Source: Glandiceps talaboti
Taxonomy: Eukaryota; Hemichordata; Enteropneusta; Spengelidae
DNA: 53,500 bases
NCBI RefSeq assembly: GCF_964340395.1
Contig: NC_135555.1
Location: forward strand, 20,993,947 to 21,047,446
Direction of reading: 5' to 3'
Below the pieces are notes generated by a model. That model was not told the origin of the DNA. It saw only the letters and a program-made list of their open reading frames with translations, and did not search any database. Made by a program: the position numbers and the translations under genes. The number at the start of each line of letters is the position of its first letter. The stretch's first letter is position 1. Below, in pieces: positions 24,867 through 36,144 of the stretch.

Positions 24867-25400
24867 TCTTTGATTCGGCACCATCTTAGAAAAGCTGTCT
24901 CCCCGCTTTTATCCTAACGTGCCGACAGGACAATTTTCCAGCGACATTTTCTGACATTGGAAATAAACTATTTATTCAGTAGCTGAAGTTTGAAACATTA
25001 CTCAGTGTGTATATAGGGATATGTATTATATAACGAAATTAATTCTGGCCTGGAGTTTCTTTAATTCATTTTTTGCTGCCACCGTCTAAATTTAATGGCA
25101 GGAACACGTCGTACCAGCCACAAATACTTCCGGTTATTTCTCAAATTTCAATGCATGAAATAAATATCTAGAAATAACTGCAATTGTTTGTCCTTCACAA
25201 CTAGCAATAAGAACAGATGTATTTTAAAATAAGGAAATAATTCCGGTTATGGTACAGTTTATTTATAACGTGTTCTACGAAATGTTCGGAACAAATATTC
25301 CAATCTGAAGTGTACATTTATATGTTTTCCGTAAGCATTTACCAAAGTTACGTATAGGAAATTGCGTGGACCGAATGCCGAATGTGCGTAATATTCACCA

Positions 25401-25562
<162 letters not shown>

Positions 25563-25675
25563 TTCGCAAGACTGTATTTATAATGTTTTGGTTTTTTTAA
25601 TTTACTCGGTAAAAGACTGCGCTTCAGGTTTAATTTGTTTCAAATCATGAGCAAAATATTTTTTGGTCCCCCATT

Positions 25676-25847
25676 CAGACCACCAGAATTTTCATGTCCC
25701 CCCCCCCCCTTGAACCGTCATTTTTTTTTCATGTCGCCCCCCCCCCTCAAATTTCTCCCCAGGCCCCTGCTGTAATTCTAACCCCTGTCTTAACGTAAAT
25801 GTATGTATGTATGTATGTATGTATGTATGTATGTATGTATGTATGTA

Positions 25848-25884
<37 letters not shown>

Positions 25885-25912
25885 GTATGTATGTATGTAT
25901 GTATGTATGTTT
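25676..25912. repeat. C-runs and (GTAT)n/(GT)n microsatellite
   Basis: Poly-C runs within a degenerate repeated ATGTCSCCCCC motif (25676-25760), then (GTAT)n with a (GT)n middle (25799-25912). Confidence 0.85.
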
Positions 25913-26401
25913 TTGGGGTTTTTTTGTTTTTGTTGTTTTTGCAATGTCCAATGTCTTTTTCACTTCCGATCATAAATACAAACATTCTTAAATCTATATA
26001 TGTCCATCAGTTCATTTATCACAAATGATGTATTCTAGCAAGCCATATCACATATATATTTACGAAATACGTAATTACGTTTTGACGGTGCCGTAAAGAG
26101 GCTTGTGGTTTACGACGTTGAAATGATGGCAGAGTACTGCTAACTGATGACGTTAATTTGCACATTTTTGTTAATTTAATATCACCTATTCCAGTAGCTA
26201 GGGCAAACTTATATCCTATATAGTTGAACCTGGCACTTAAATAAAAACGAAAGATAAGCTAGATTCACCACCCCGAATCGCTGGTTTGTGAGACACACCT
26301 TTTAGGGGCGCCCTCGTGCAGTCATCGATCAACCTTTTAGACTAGCCAAGACGAAACCAATTAATTTACTACATTTGCCGAACTATGTATTTAAATTGTA
26401 T

Positions 26402-26516
26402 TACATACATACATACATACGCACATACATACGCACGCACATACATGCTGGCATACAGACAGGCAGGCAGGCATACATACATACATACATACACACACAC
26501 ACATACACACATACAT

Positions 26517-26549
<33 letters not shown>

Positions 26550-26562
26550 TAGATAGATAGAC

Positions 26563-26605
<43 letters not shown>

Positions 26606-26664
26606 CAGATAGAGACTCACACACACAATCAAACAAACACACACACACACACACACACACACAA
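26402..26664. repeat. Compound (CATA)/(CAGA)/(GATA)/(CA) microsatellite
   Basis: Consecutive tetranucleotide blocks CATA, GGCA, CATA, CACA, GACA, GATA and finally (CA)n. Confidence 0.9.
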
Positions 26665-27212
26665 AGAAGAAAACTGGATAGTCTCAACAAAACCCAACTT
26701 TCAAAAGGTTTTCAAAAATTCATCATGAGTTTACATGAAATGTCAGTTGAATCTACATACAAAATGACGCCATATCATATATATTTGGACCAAGTTTATT
26801 TCTTACTAGGCAATTTAGAACTAACCCAATACCATGTACCACATAAGTGCCCTTCGAATCCCCCCAAGTAAAAACGCTAAACAGTATCCATTTATTAATG
26901 TCTTTATGAGATTGTGAAGTAACATGTCAAAATCTGAACGTAGGTGGCAGCATCTTACTACTTGCTAATCAAAATAAAAGACTCCATTGTTCTGTCTTGA
27001 AACAATTCTTTAAATTACATGACAGTTCCTGCTAGCGTGATAACTATTCTACACTGATCACAATCATTTGGAGTACAACATTATCGATTATCGCAGCATT
27101 CGTGTCTTTGACTATCTTCTTTTCCTAATTGGAGACGTTTCGACTATTCCCTACAAAATCCTTCCTATTGATCATTTTTGACATTTATGAAATCTCCCAT
27201 ATGACGAGAGAA

Positions 27213-27460
27213 TAGGGAACTTGCAATCCAAACTGAGCATGCTCAGACGCAAAGGACTATGGGATTATCTATGGTTATCGTAATACCTAATCTGGAGCTA
27301 CTGATAAAATATACCTCCCGCAAAGATCAGGGTGACTATGAATTGATCATTCCTGGTTATAAACAATGTAACAATATTGTTTACAATGCTAATTGATTAG
27401 TATTTATTATCACGTTTCCCATGATGCAACATTAAACATGGTGGGTTTGCAAGTTCCCTA
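27213..27460. mobile_element. Short MITE flanked by TA, Tc1/mariner-like ends
   Basis: TA-GGGAACTTGCAA at the left and TTGCAAGTTCCC-TA at the right: 12-bp perfect inverted ends with a possible TA target duplication around about 244 bp. No coding potential. It would lie in the candidate 3' UTR of the CUB gene and contains the only nearby AATAAA on that strand. Confidence 0.55.
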
Positions 27461-27662
27461 TTGAACTTGTATATATTGTCGAGACATCAGAGACGGTAAA
27501 TTTTATCATAACTTAAACCCTATCACCCCATAATGCATATGCCCTCCACAAGACTTAAGTTTCTTAATGAACTTAATTTTCGTCCAGTAATTAATCGTTA
27601 ACTACTCAGTTATTTCTTTCCGTTGTCGATTTCTGCAACCAAGTCGTCATTAACTATTAGCT

Positions 27663-27670
27663 TCATTCAG
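27663..27670 (-). CDS. Candidate terminal coding exon of the multi-CUB gene (stop codon)
   Basis: A strong acceptor on the minus strand (AATCTTTTTTACAG|CTGAATGA) lies 924 bp downstream of CUB 7. In phase 1 it gives Ala-Glu-stop, so the protein would end a few residues after CUB 7, with no membrane helix or GPI signal. An AATAAA on the minus strand (27403-27408) could serve as poly(A) signal. With the upstream candidates this predicts about 801 residues. Other downstream exons cannot be excluded. Confidence 0.3.
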
Positions 27671-28194
27671 CTGTAAAAAAGATTATATGTAACATTAGAA
27701 CACATTACAGAAAAATAAGCAAACAAACAAACAAACAAACTCACACATACACACTTGTACATGTCACATTCTTTTCACACAAACACTAATTTATATTCAC
27801 ATTTTTACACACAAGACCTCTTCTTTTAAAAAAAAAAACAAATATATTCACAAAACTTATTACTTGTACAGTTAACGGTTAAAGCATACTGAAACACTTG
27901 CTTACATTTTTATTAATTTCACTTCAATCTTTGTAATCTAACAATTAGCCGATATTAGCCACAAATAACGTAAACAATTTACTCAAATATGAATGGTTTC
28001 CAAATTATACCATTATTCCTGAACAACTAAAGAGTATTTTTCATGCAACAATTCTGGTCTTCACACTTTGTTGTTAGAAAGTGGCTGATGTTTTGCTTGA
28101 ACTGCACTGGTGGCCCTTTAAAAGTGTGTACATTTTAAGCACTTCATCGATATGAAATTAGTTTACATCATTATCGTGTTCTTCATATGATAAG

Positions 28195-28570
28195 TAAGCC
28201 TAAACAAATAAGTGTTTGGTTCCGGTTACCCGACCCCACCTAGCTTTTCACTGCCGACCCTAACTGTTTTTTACGTATTCGAGAAAAAAATATTAAAATC
28301 GCAAAAATTGTGTGAAGTCTCACGAGAAATAGTGGATACGGAAACTGACCAACTTTAAAAGACAAAATAAAACTGTTCTTCCAATCTGTATTGTCTGTAC
28401 ATATAATAGGAAGGAATAAACAACACAGAGACCATTTGGAAAGCAATGGAAACCCTGAACTAGACACTCACATAGAAAAAAATATTACAAAATAAAATAA
28501 AATATCTACCTACCCCACCTATTTTAAAATTGGCCGTAACCGAAACCACACATTTTGTTATTAGGCCTTA
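28195..28570. mobile_element. MITE family A copy 4, next to the CUB 7 splice donor
   Basis: About 376 bp with inverted ends: TAAGCCTAAAC...TGTTTGGTTCCGGTTAC at the left and the complement of TGTGTGGTTTCGGTTAC followed by TTAGGCCTTA at the right. No coding capacity. Three further copies lie at 777-1121, 4324-4614 and 23346-23689. This copy ends 24 bp inside the intron after CUB 7. Confidence 0.7.
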
Positions 28571-28594
28571 AAACAAAGTCGTCAAGATTATTAC

Positions 28595-28933
28595 CTTCTG
28601 CCCAAACTCTCAAATTGAAACCTCTCTTTTCAACTTGGCAATCGCTTTCAAAGGATATTTTCAGATATGTCGACGTTACTGCGATAGTCTCTCCAACGGA
28701 TATGGTATCGCAGGCCTGTATGTCACCATTGACTGTTACATTATCGTAGCCACATTCCACATCAAAATCGGTCATTTCATACAGCAGAATTGCATTGCCC
28801 CATGCGCCGAAACACACTGTGCTACTTTCGAATGGATCATACGGCGACGGGTAGTTTCCTGACTTTACAATTTGAGCTTCACCGGATGTAAGCTCAACAT
28901 ACTTGTCACAGTCACTCGGTGGCACTGGTATAT
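28595..28933 (-). CDS. Multi-CUB secreted protein, CUB domain 7 exon
   Basis: A 339-nt phase 1-1 exon; acceptor TTTTTTAACAG|AT, donor GAAG|GTAATA (weaker than the GTAAGT of the others). Linker IPVPPSDC, then a diverged CUB: SGEAQIVKSGNYPSPYDP, MTDFDVECGYDNVTVNGD, LKISFESDC and GFNLRVWAEG. Five cysteines, the extra one being in ESDCQVEKRGF. It is the most divergent module and probably the last in the chain. A MITE ends 24 bp inside the following intron. Confidence 0.82.
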
Positions 28934-29331
28934 CTGTTAAAAAATAAACGTTATCAGTTGTTTGAAAGTGTTCATAAAACTATGAAGTGTGATACCATCA
29001 AATCTGGGTATAGTGACGTGAACAAAACCCTTACAGCTGCTGTAAGGCCATCAGAACTAGTAAAACCTATGATCCTTTCCAACAAAACTTGTTAGAGCAT
29101 CTACGTATATTTTTTGTTTGAATCTTACACAAAAGTTAATGGAAGCGAAATGAAAAAAAAGTGAACTTTATCACTTGATTTGCTAAAACATTGTTGTATA
29201 ATTGCAAAATATTACTGCAAACCCCTTCACTTAAATCCTGAAAGTTGTAGTGTTAAGGCAGACTTTGACACGCCTTCTAAAATTTGGGCATGGTGCAATC
29301 TTAACCCACATAATGTAAACGGGTGACTTAC

Positions 29332-29673
29332 GAGGTACCCATATTCGCATACGGAATCCACGATATACAACTGAACCATCGCTGGTAAATGTGACTTGAA
29401 GGTCGTTGTCAGGTACTTCAGTTCCGTCACCAGTGGTGATCTTATTACAACTCTGTTGGTTACCATTAATCGTTAAGACATCAACATTACACTCCGTTTC
29501 GTAATCGGTAAGTTGATAGTACATACTAACACCTTCAGTTGCTCCGAAACAGGCAGCCATATGTACATCGTTGTCGTAGTCAGAGGGAAAGTTAGGTGAC
29601 GTCAGAATTCGCTCTTCATCTGGTGGGATGACTTCGCACGAGACACTTGGCGGAGTAGTGGTTGGCACTGTTA
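29332..29673 (-). CDS. Multi-CUB secreted protein, CUB domain 6 exon
   Basis: A 342-nt phase 1-1 exon; acceptor GATATCACAG|TA, donor CCTC|GTAAGT. It opens with a Thr/Pro-rich, possibly O-glycosylated linker (VTVPTTTPPSVSC), then PPDEERILTSPNFPSDYDN, LTDYETECNVDVLTINGN, DLQVTFTSDG and GFRMRIWVP. Four cysteines. Unlike the other modules its last codon begins with C rather than G, so the residue across the next junction is not Gly; joined to CUB 7 it is His. Confidence 0.87.
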
Positions 29674-30033
29674 CTGTGATATCAAAAATCACGAGCAAAT
29701 AGTTATTGGTTTCTAGACAAAATCAATCATCATGAAAGCTGATATATCCGACACCATGTCAATGCAAAATAACAATGATCGGAGATCATCAGACCCAACT
29801 GCCCATCATCGGCATTGAAATTATATGCAAACAAACAGTTAGATTAGTAAGAGCAAGAGCGAAGAATTTGACGTCCCTCTGTAAAGAATGGGAGTAACAA
29901 ATTTCTTGATTTCAAAGCTTTCTTTATGATATAAACAGCAATATTTCGACACAAACTTTAGTTTAATAACCTGCCATACCCTGAACTTTATAATCATGAT
30001 CCACGGTTTTAATATCAATTCGATTTTACTTAC

Positions 30034-30369
30034 CAGCTGCCCATACTCGGATACTGAATCCGTTATATGTAACTGATTGATCACTGGTGAATGTTATCTC
30101 AAGATTCTTGGAAGGTACTTCATGTCCGCTGGTTGAGACCTCATTACATGACTGTATGTTACCATTAATAGTCAAGATATCATAGCCACATTCTATATCA
30201 AAATCAGTGACTTGATAATAAAGTTTAGCATCACCCTCTAATGTCACACATGCAGCCTTATTTGCACCATTTTCGTAATTTGAGGGATAGTTTGGTGAAG
30301 CGATGGTTGTCTCCTCATTAGATGTGAGAACTTCACAGGAATCACTTTGTTCTGTAGTTGCCACCGGTT
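30034..30369 (-). CDS. Multi-CUB secreted protein, CUB domain 5 exon
   Basis: A 336-nt phase 1-1 exon; acceptor TTCATCAATAG|AA, donor GCTG|GTAAGT. A Thr-containing linker (EPVATTEQSDSC) precedes SNEETTIASPNYPSNYENG, VTDFDIECGYDILTINGN, NLEITFTSDQ and GFSIRVWAAG. The four canonical cysteines and the E..C.YD...SD acidic set are all present, making this the most typical Ca-type CUB of the array. Confidence 0.88.
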
Positions 30370-32126
30370 CTATTGATGAAAAGATCGACATGTTATTCAA
30401 TTTTGTTAATTTGATGTTGGCAAAAGAACGTCAAATACACAAGCTTGGAAGAGTACCTGACGTCATCGCACAATGAATTATACAATCTGTACTGTAATCT
30501 AATAATTCCAAGTGTTTTTATTATAATAGTCTTGAAAACTTGGTTGTGTTCTTCTGTGCACTTCACAAGACAAATAGCCCCAAGCTTACAAATTGTCTGC
30601 CTGAAATACAAATCAAGAAGAAAATCTTCAGAAATAAAGGATTGAAGAAATTATATTCCCCTGTTTAAATTGTAACCAACTAAGATTTTACATTTCGACA
30701 CTTCGAGGCAATGTTAAAGCACAGTGGTTTATCTGATTAACGCATGCATGCTTCGGGGTCCCACAGTACGAAACCTAACCAGTAAATACGGGCGATCATA
30801 CAAAACTTAACGAAAGATTGTAAGTGAAATATGGGGTCAAGGAAATACACCAAATTCCTCATGGTGATGGGAACTTGGGATGGATAAGAATGATCGCGAT
30901 GCGATTTAATAAGTTGTAACTAATAAAATAAAGGTATGTCATGCAAACATGGGAATCTGACGAATTTTGAACTTTAACTTCCAATATACTCTGAAGACAA
31001 AGTTAAGACCCAATCCCATGAACATGTATAAACAATGTATATATGCATCGTGATAAAACTAGTAAAATTATGTCGAACCACATATCAAAGAGACGCTTGC
31101 TCCTTCTGGGAAGACACTGCGGCTATGAGATGCTCCTGAAGATAATAACAGACTTTCAACAGTCCCAACAGATCTGGATCAATACAAGAAATATTAGAGA
31201 ATGTATGGCTCAACAGCATGCAGAATGCGGTAGAACATGTCTAGATTTGCTTGGTAGAAAGTCAGCAGCAGGCAGCCACAATCTGACAATGTCCAGAACC
31301 TCCAACAGACGCTGATCAAGGAATGCCCATCAACATTGAGAAATTGGTTGCCAACACGCTATACAACGTATGAGAGATGTCACAAGTGATGGGCTCACTA
31401 GGTAGGCCTACACCGTGTGTGGGGCTGAAGCCAATCAGCCCATACCGTAATACTCTTTTCATAGCAAGTGTGTCCTTCCTGAAGGATCAGGTTTCGCTTT
31501 GATACTTACAGGAGAAATTAAGATGCCTTGGTGTTTCACCTCGAGACCCTTTGTTTTCCACACACACATAGATAACTTCAAGTGCAAAAGAAAACTGTTA
31601 TAGCGGTGCCGTGCATAGTGGGGATGTAGAAGCAGACAAGTTAACATGTTGATTATCACTTAGGAAGTAAACAATTGAAGCCATATAAATCACCAGGTCC
31701 ATGTGTAACGTCTGTGGGTGAAGGATCATGCTCTGTATGTTGTGTCTCTGTTATTATTATTCGCCCAGACTTGAATTGTGTCTATGGTCGTGTTAAATAA
31801 CAATCTTATTACTATTATCACAATCTCTGTGTACATTTGTATACATGTGTTATATATACAAATTCGAGGAGGGAGGCTTAACACATTGTGTTCAGGATAA
31901 CTCAATACTGGTATTATGATTTTCTTTCTGCAATGTCAAAGTTAGTAACCTTCGATAAGAGCCATCATTTATACGATACCTTAAAGTTTCTATAGCATCC
32001 TGTGATACACATGCTATTCAAATTAGATTACACTATCTAACAAGACTTTGTTCAGGCATAGGACAGTGACATTTCGTATGAGCACACCATTTCAACATCA
32101 ACATCTTTGGGGTTACAAGAACTTAC

Positions 32127-32438
32127 CAGCTGCCCATACCCTCATACTAAAACCTGGGTTTACGACTGAATTATCACTCGTAAATGTCACATCAAGATTA
32201 TTAGATGTTACTTCAACACCGTCACTCGAGGATATTTCATTGCAGGGTTGTCTGTTGCCATTGATCGTCAAGAAATCATAGTTACACTCAGTTTGGAAAG
32301 CAGTGACTTGATAGTGCAGGATAGCATCACCATCTACTACCACACAGGCATTCATCTCTTCTTGGTTATCATAATTAGAGGGGTAGTTCGGTGATGTAAT
32401 AATTTGCTCTTCACCAGGTGCAAGATGAATACACAGAT
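32127..32438 (-). CDS. Multi-CUB secreted protein, CUB domain 4 exon
   Basis: A 312-nt phase 1-1 exon; acceptor TATACTACAG|AT, donor GCTG|GTAAGT. It has almost no linker: DLCIHLAPGEEQIITSPNYP, then VTAFQTECNYDFLTINGN, NLDVTFTSDN and GFSMRVWAAG. The four canonical cysteines are present with no extra one. It lacks the DS/TT-rich linker of the neighbouring modules and in this resembles CUB 1. A large composite (TACA)/(GACA)/(CA) microsatellite starts about 110 bp upstream in the intron. Confidence 0.87.
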
Positions 32439-32544
32439 CTGTAGTATATAAAAGAAAAACACTGAGTTCATAAGAGGGTAAGAAAATTGAATTAGATCAC
32501 CAAACAACAAGGCAAGGCTATGTACCATTCGGAAATCATATCAC

Positions 32545-32564
32545 ACATACATACATACATACAT

Positions 32565-32607
<43 letters not shown>

Positions 32608-32726
32608 CACACACACACACACACACATGTACACGTACGTACGTACGCACGCACGCACATACATACATACATACATACACACATACATACATACATACAT
32701 ACATACATACATACATACATACATAA
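32545..32726. repeat. Compound (CATA)/(GACA)/(CA)/(CGTA) microsatellite
   Basis: (CATA)n, (GACA)n, (CA)n, ACGTACGTACG, (CGCA) and (CATA)n in sequence, just upstream of CUB 4 in gene order. Confidence 0.9.
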
Positions 32727-33639
32727 ATGATAAAGACAACCTAATCTAAAGTGGGAATTTTATAAAATATTTAAGAAAAGCTAGTAACATACTATATAAT
32801 AATATAAAACCACCTTCTCCTTAAAAAAGGGGGGGTACGTGCATTATTCATAGAATAGCTTTTCAGTAGGATAGGGGTGTCGTTGAATCACGACCCGGAA
32901 ATACATATTCATCACGTATCGGCCTTCTATACTCTGGAACTCAAGGGTATCAAAGCATAAGCCACTAGGAAGGGGAAGTAAGTTATGGTGAATGTGGCGA
33001 GTCCTACTGATGATGATGTACGGGATATAATTAATTAAATCAGACTCGCACTCGAAGTTTACTCGTATACTGGGTGATACTTGCATGGACTCTGTTGATA
33101 TCGACCTTTTGCAGCGAAAAGCTGAAAATTTGTCACACACCAATTGCATATACTTGGAATTGTCTCGGACGAAGGCCAATGGGCCGATACAAAATTAGTG
33201 ATCACGTGTTATTTGGGCGACAAATCTTGATGGGAGCCTGAGTGGTTATAATTTTGGCTTCCAAGTTAAGCATCTTGTGAACCCATCGTTTAATCTTCAA
33301 AATTCTACACAAAATATTGACGATGCTCTTTGACGAAATGGCAGATTGTGTATGACGTATAATGACGTTGCTGCAAAAGGACACATGTTCACTGAGAAGA
33401 CACAATGGATGCTAAATTGTGTACACTGATATTAATACTGAGTATATTTTGGACTATTTTTCCCGAGAATGTGTAAGCAAATTAGTTATGGAAGAGAAGA
33501 AAAAGTCATATAACTGAATGAGATGTACACATAGCGAATGTGTAGGTGAATACACAATTGAGAAATGATGTAAGAAGTTATGGAAGAGCAAAAGAAGTTG
33601 TCGAAAATGAAATGTGGTTGTCGAAGAGTCCAAAATGTA

Positions 33640-33940
33640 GTTGAGTTTTAATACGTTATTGAAGAGTAAAATAGGTTGTTGAAAATGAAATGTAGCGGTC
33701 GACTTAAATAAGTTATCGAATAGCAAAATAAGTTGTTTAAAATGTAGTACCTGGTAGTCGAGTCAAATAAGTTATCGAAGAGCAATTTAAGTTGTCTAAA
33801 ATGTAGTAGTCGAGTCAAATAAGTTATCGAAGAGCAAAATAAGTTGTCCAAAATGTAGTACCCGGTAGTCGAGTCAAATAAGTTATCGAAGAGCAAAATA
33901 AGTTGTCCACAGTGTAGTTGCCGAATCAAATAAATTATCC
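33640..33940. repeat. Minisatellite, 52-59-bp units
   Basis: AGTTATCGAA recurs at 33711, 33770, 33822 and 33881 with AAATAAGTTGTCCAAAATG and TAGTCGAGTCAAATA between. More degenerate units extend left to about 33560. It makes long but meaningless open frames on the minus strand. In the CUB 3-4 intron. Confidence 0.65.
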
Positions 33941-33989
33941 GTAATGATGTCACGCATACCGCGCCATAATACCTTACAGAACTGTGAAC

Positions 33990-35011
33990 ATCATCACTGA
34001 GTGTGGAGTGATCAGTAATGACAGTCAATCTATAAAGAAGCCAAGGTTTCATCGCGAGTCCCGTAGGGAACAGTAGTTAGACCTTTGATGTTTCTATTTG
34101 TACATCAATGACATACCAGTCGAGAACAAATTTCGCCAAACAACAGATTATTTGGTAACAACTGCATATTATAGAGATAAATATTTAACAAACACTAATA
34201 TTAATGATAGCTAACAATTATGAAAACAAAAGACGTTGACCCCCAACTCACGGTTTAGGTACATAAAAGCATGGGATGTTCAATATCGCCAAATAACACA
34301 CAATGCATGTTATAAATAAACACAATCTGGTCCGCACAATTACCAAATTATAAACAAGCTGCCAATTTCAATAGTCAATCACCATCCGTCCCATCCATAT
34401 ATAGGCATTACACGCAAAACCAGCAGCATACTTGGGCTGCAGGGTCATGATTACTTTTACAACTAGTACTCTAGCCGTAAAAGTTAACGAAACATCCAAC
34501 ATCACCCTAGTAAGACTTATTTGGTTAAATACTGCTGCACAACATGGAATCCTTCTTTCAAGGTATGTCAAGAGGAGCTAATAAGGGTTTAATGAAAAAC
34601 AGCAAATTTACTTTCTCCATGATTACAAACGTAAATCCATTGCCGAAAGCATGTTAACCATTTGGAATGGAAATCACTTGAAGAACACAGAGTTACAACC
34701 AGATTGACACATTTGTACCAAATATGAAATAAATTAGTTCCAGTCGACACTATGTATTCTTCCACCACTTGTCCCATGCTTGTCTAGACCATCTCCCGAT
34801 ATTACATTATCAACGCCTTCTGTCGATAAAAAATTCATACCTGTACTCGAATCGTGCCAAAACATTCCCTGAATGGAACACTTTGCCCCTGTTTACATCT
34901 TACAAACATCCAGTCAATACAAAGCCTAAATATCATTTTCCAACATGTTTATCAGCTTCCTCCACAACCTATCTGTATATGTTTAAGCGATACTCCGTTT
35001 TGGGGTTTTAA
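33990..35011 (+). pseudogene. Dead LINE reverse transcriptase between CUB 3 and CUB 4
   Basis: The remnant runs on the strand opposite to the CUB gene. SRVP-stop-GTVVRPLMFLF (34055-34110) matches the S.VPQGT.LGPL.FL palm motif. The segment around 34500-34560 reads as the thumb motif ending CCTTWNPSF. 34790-35011 ends SIKNSYLYSNRAKTFPEWNT, the LINE C-terminal R-FPEWN-LP motif. Multiple stops and frameshifts show it is inactive. It fills much of the 2.7-kb intron. Confidence 0.6.
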
Positions 35012-35161
35012 TTTATAACTGTATTCTACTGATACAGATACAGATAGTTACTTATCATATCAAATGCAATTAATGTCTCCTTTTTAGTACATTTGTTATA
35101 GTGCGAGCGAAAACTTGCGTTTGTAGTAATATAAAAAAAAATAGTTGATCGAGCTACTTAC

Positions 35162-35494
35162 CACTTGCCCATACTCTCATTCTGAATCCACGATTTACAA
35201 TCTGTCCGTCAGTGTGAAAAGTCACCTCAAGATTCCGAGAAGGTACAGGAACGGCGGATGGCGATATTTCATTACATGTGTGTGTGTTACCATTTATCAC
35301 TAAGTTATCGACATCACACTGTGTTTCGAAATCAGTAACTTCATAGTCCAAAATCGTATTGCCCTCTGTCTTCACACAAGTAAACATATTTCCACAGTTA
35401 TCATAATTAGAGGGGTAGTTTGGTGACGTAAGAATTTGCTCTTCGCCAAGTGTAAGCACTACACAGGAATCACTGGCTATGGCTGTCTCTTGTT
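35162..35494 (-). CDS. Multi-CUB secreted protein, CUB domain 3 exon
   Basis: A 333-nt phase 1-1 exon; acceptor AATTTGTAG|AA, donor AGTG|GTAAGT. Linker EQETAIASDSC, then LGEEQILTSPNYPSNYDN, VTDFETQCDVDNLVINGN, NLEVTFHTDG and GFRMRVWASG. Five cysteines: four canonical plus one in DNCGNMF, at the position of the first extra cysteine of CUB 2. It is separated from CUB 2 by an intron of only 211 bp, against kilobases elsewhere in the gene, consistent with recent duplication. Confidence 0.88.
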
Positions 35495-35705
35495 CTACAA
35501 ATTAAACAACAAGTATATTCATCAAATGTGAACTGAACGTACATGCTCCCGCCAGTTACTTTCTAAAGAGAGAAAGCTGAAAGGGGACACGTGTAACGTA
35601 ATCCTAAGTTACACGAATTCATTGCGTTAAGGAATATATCTAAGAACAAAATCATAATTAAGATATTGGAGCTGACACAAGGTTAACACTTATCAGGACA
35701 CTTAC

Positions 35706-36044
35706 CAGCTGCCCATACCTTGATACTGAAACCACGATATGTACTTGTACCATCAGTCATGAATGTAATTTCAAGAGTCTTGGAAAGAACATCAATTCCA
35801 CAATTTGGGGATGTTTCATCGCAAGGCTGTCTGTTACCATTGATCGTTAAGAAATCATAGCCACATTCAGTTTCGAAATCAGTGACTCGATAGTACAGGC
35901 GAACATTGGCATCACCCTCTAGCTTTACACAAGTAAACATATTTACACAGGTATCATAATTAGAGGGGTAGTTTGGTGACGTAATCATTCGCTCTTCACC
36001 AGGTGTAAGCACTGCACAGGAATCACTTGAGACTGTGTCTTGTT
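35706..36044 (-). CDS. Multi-CUB secreted protein, CUB domain 2 exon
   Basis: A 339-nt phase 1-1 exon; acceptor AATTTGTAG|AA, donor GCTG|GTAAGT. It starts with a short linker (EQDTVSSDSC) and continues TPGEERMITSPNYPSNYD, VTDFETECGYDFLTINGN, LEITFMTDG and GFSIKVWAAG. Six cysteines are visible: the four canonical ones plus YDTC and SPNCGID, which may form a third disulfide. Acceptor and upstream intron are nearly the same as those of CUB 3 only about 0.2 kb away, so the two exons are a recent tandem duplication. Confidence 0.88.
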
Positions 36045-36144
36045 CTACAAATTAGACGAAGAAATATATTCATCAAATATGAGCTGAACGTGCCCCCATA
36101 GGCTGTCTCTAGTTCTATAATCGAAAAGCACAAACGTTTTTATT

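Noticed and set aside
24594-24884. Open frame rich in poly-Lys
   Set aside because: It is translation of the (TTC)n microsatellite plus random flanks.
28555-28862. Plus-strand open frames over CUB 7, and similar ones over CUB 1 and CUB 4
   Set aside because: They are antisense shadows of the minus-strand CUB exons, which show domain motifs and splice sites.
31043-31315. 90-residue plus-strand frame
   Set aside because: Not simple sequence, but I recognise no domain and it lacks splice context. Possibly an old transposon remnant.
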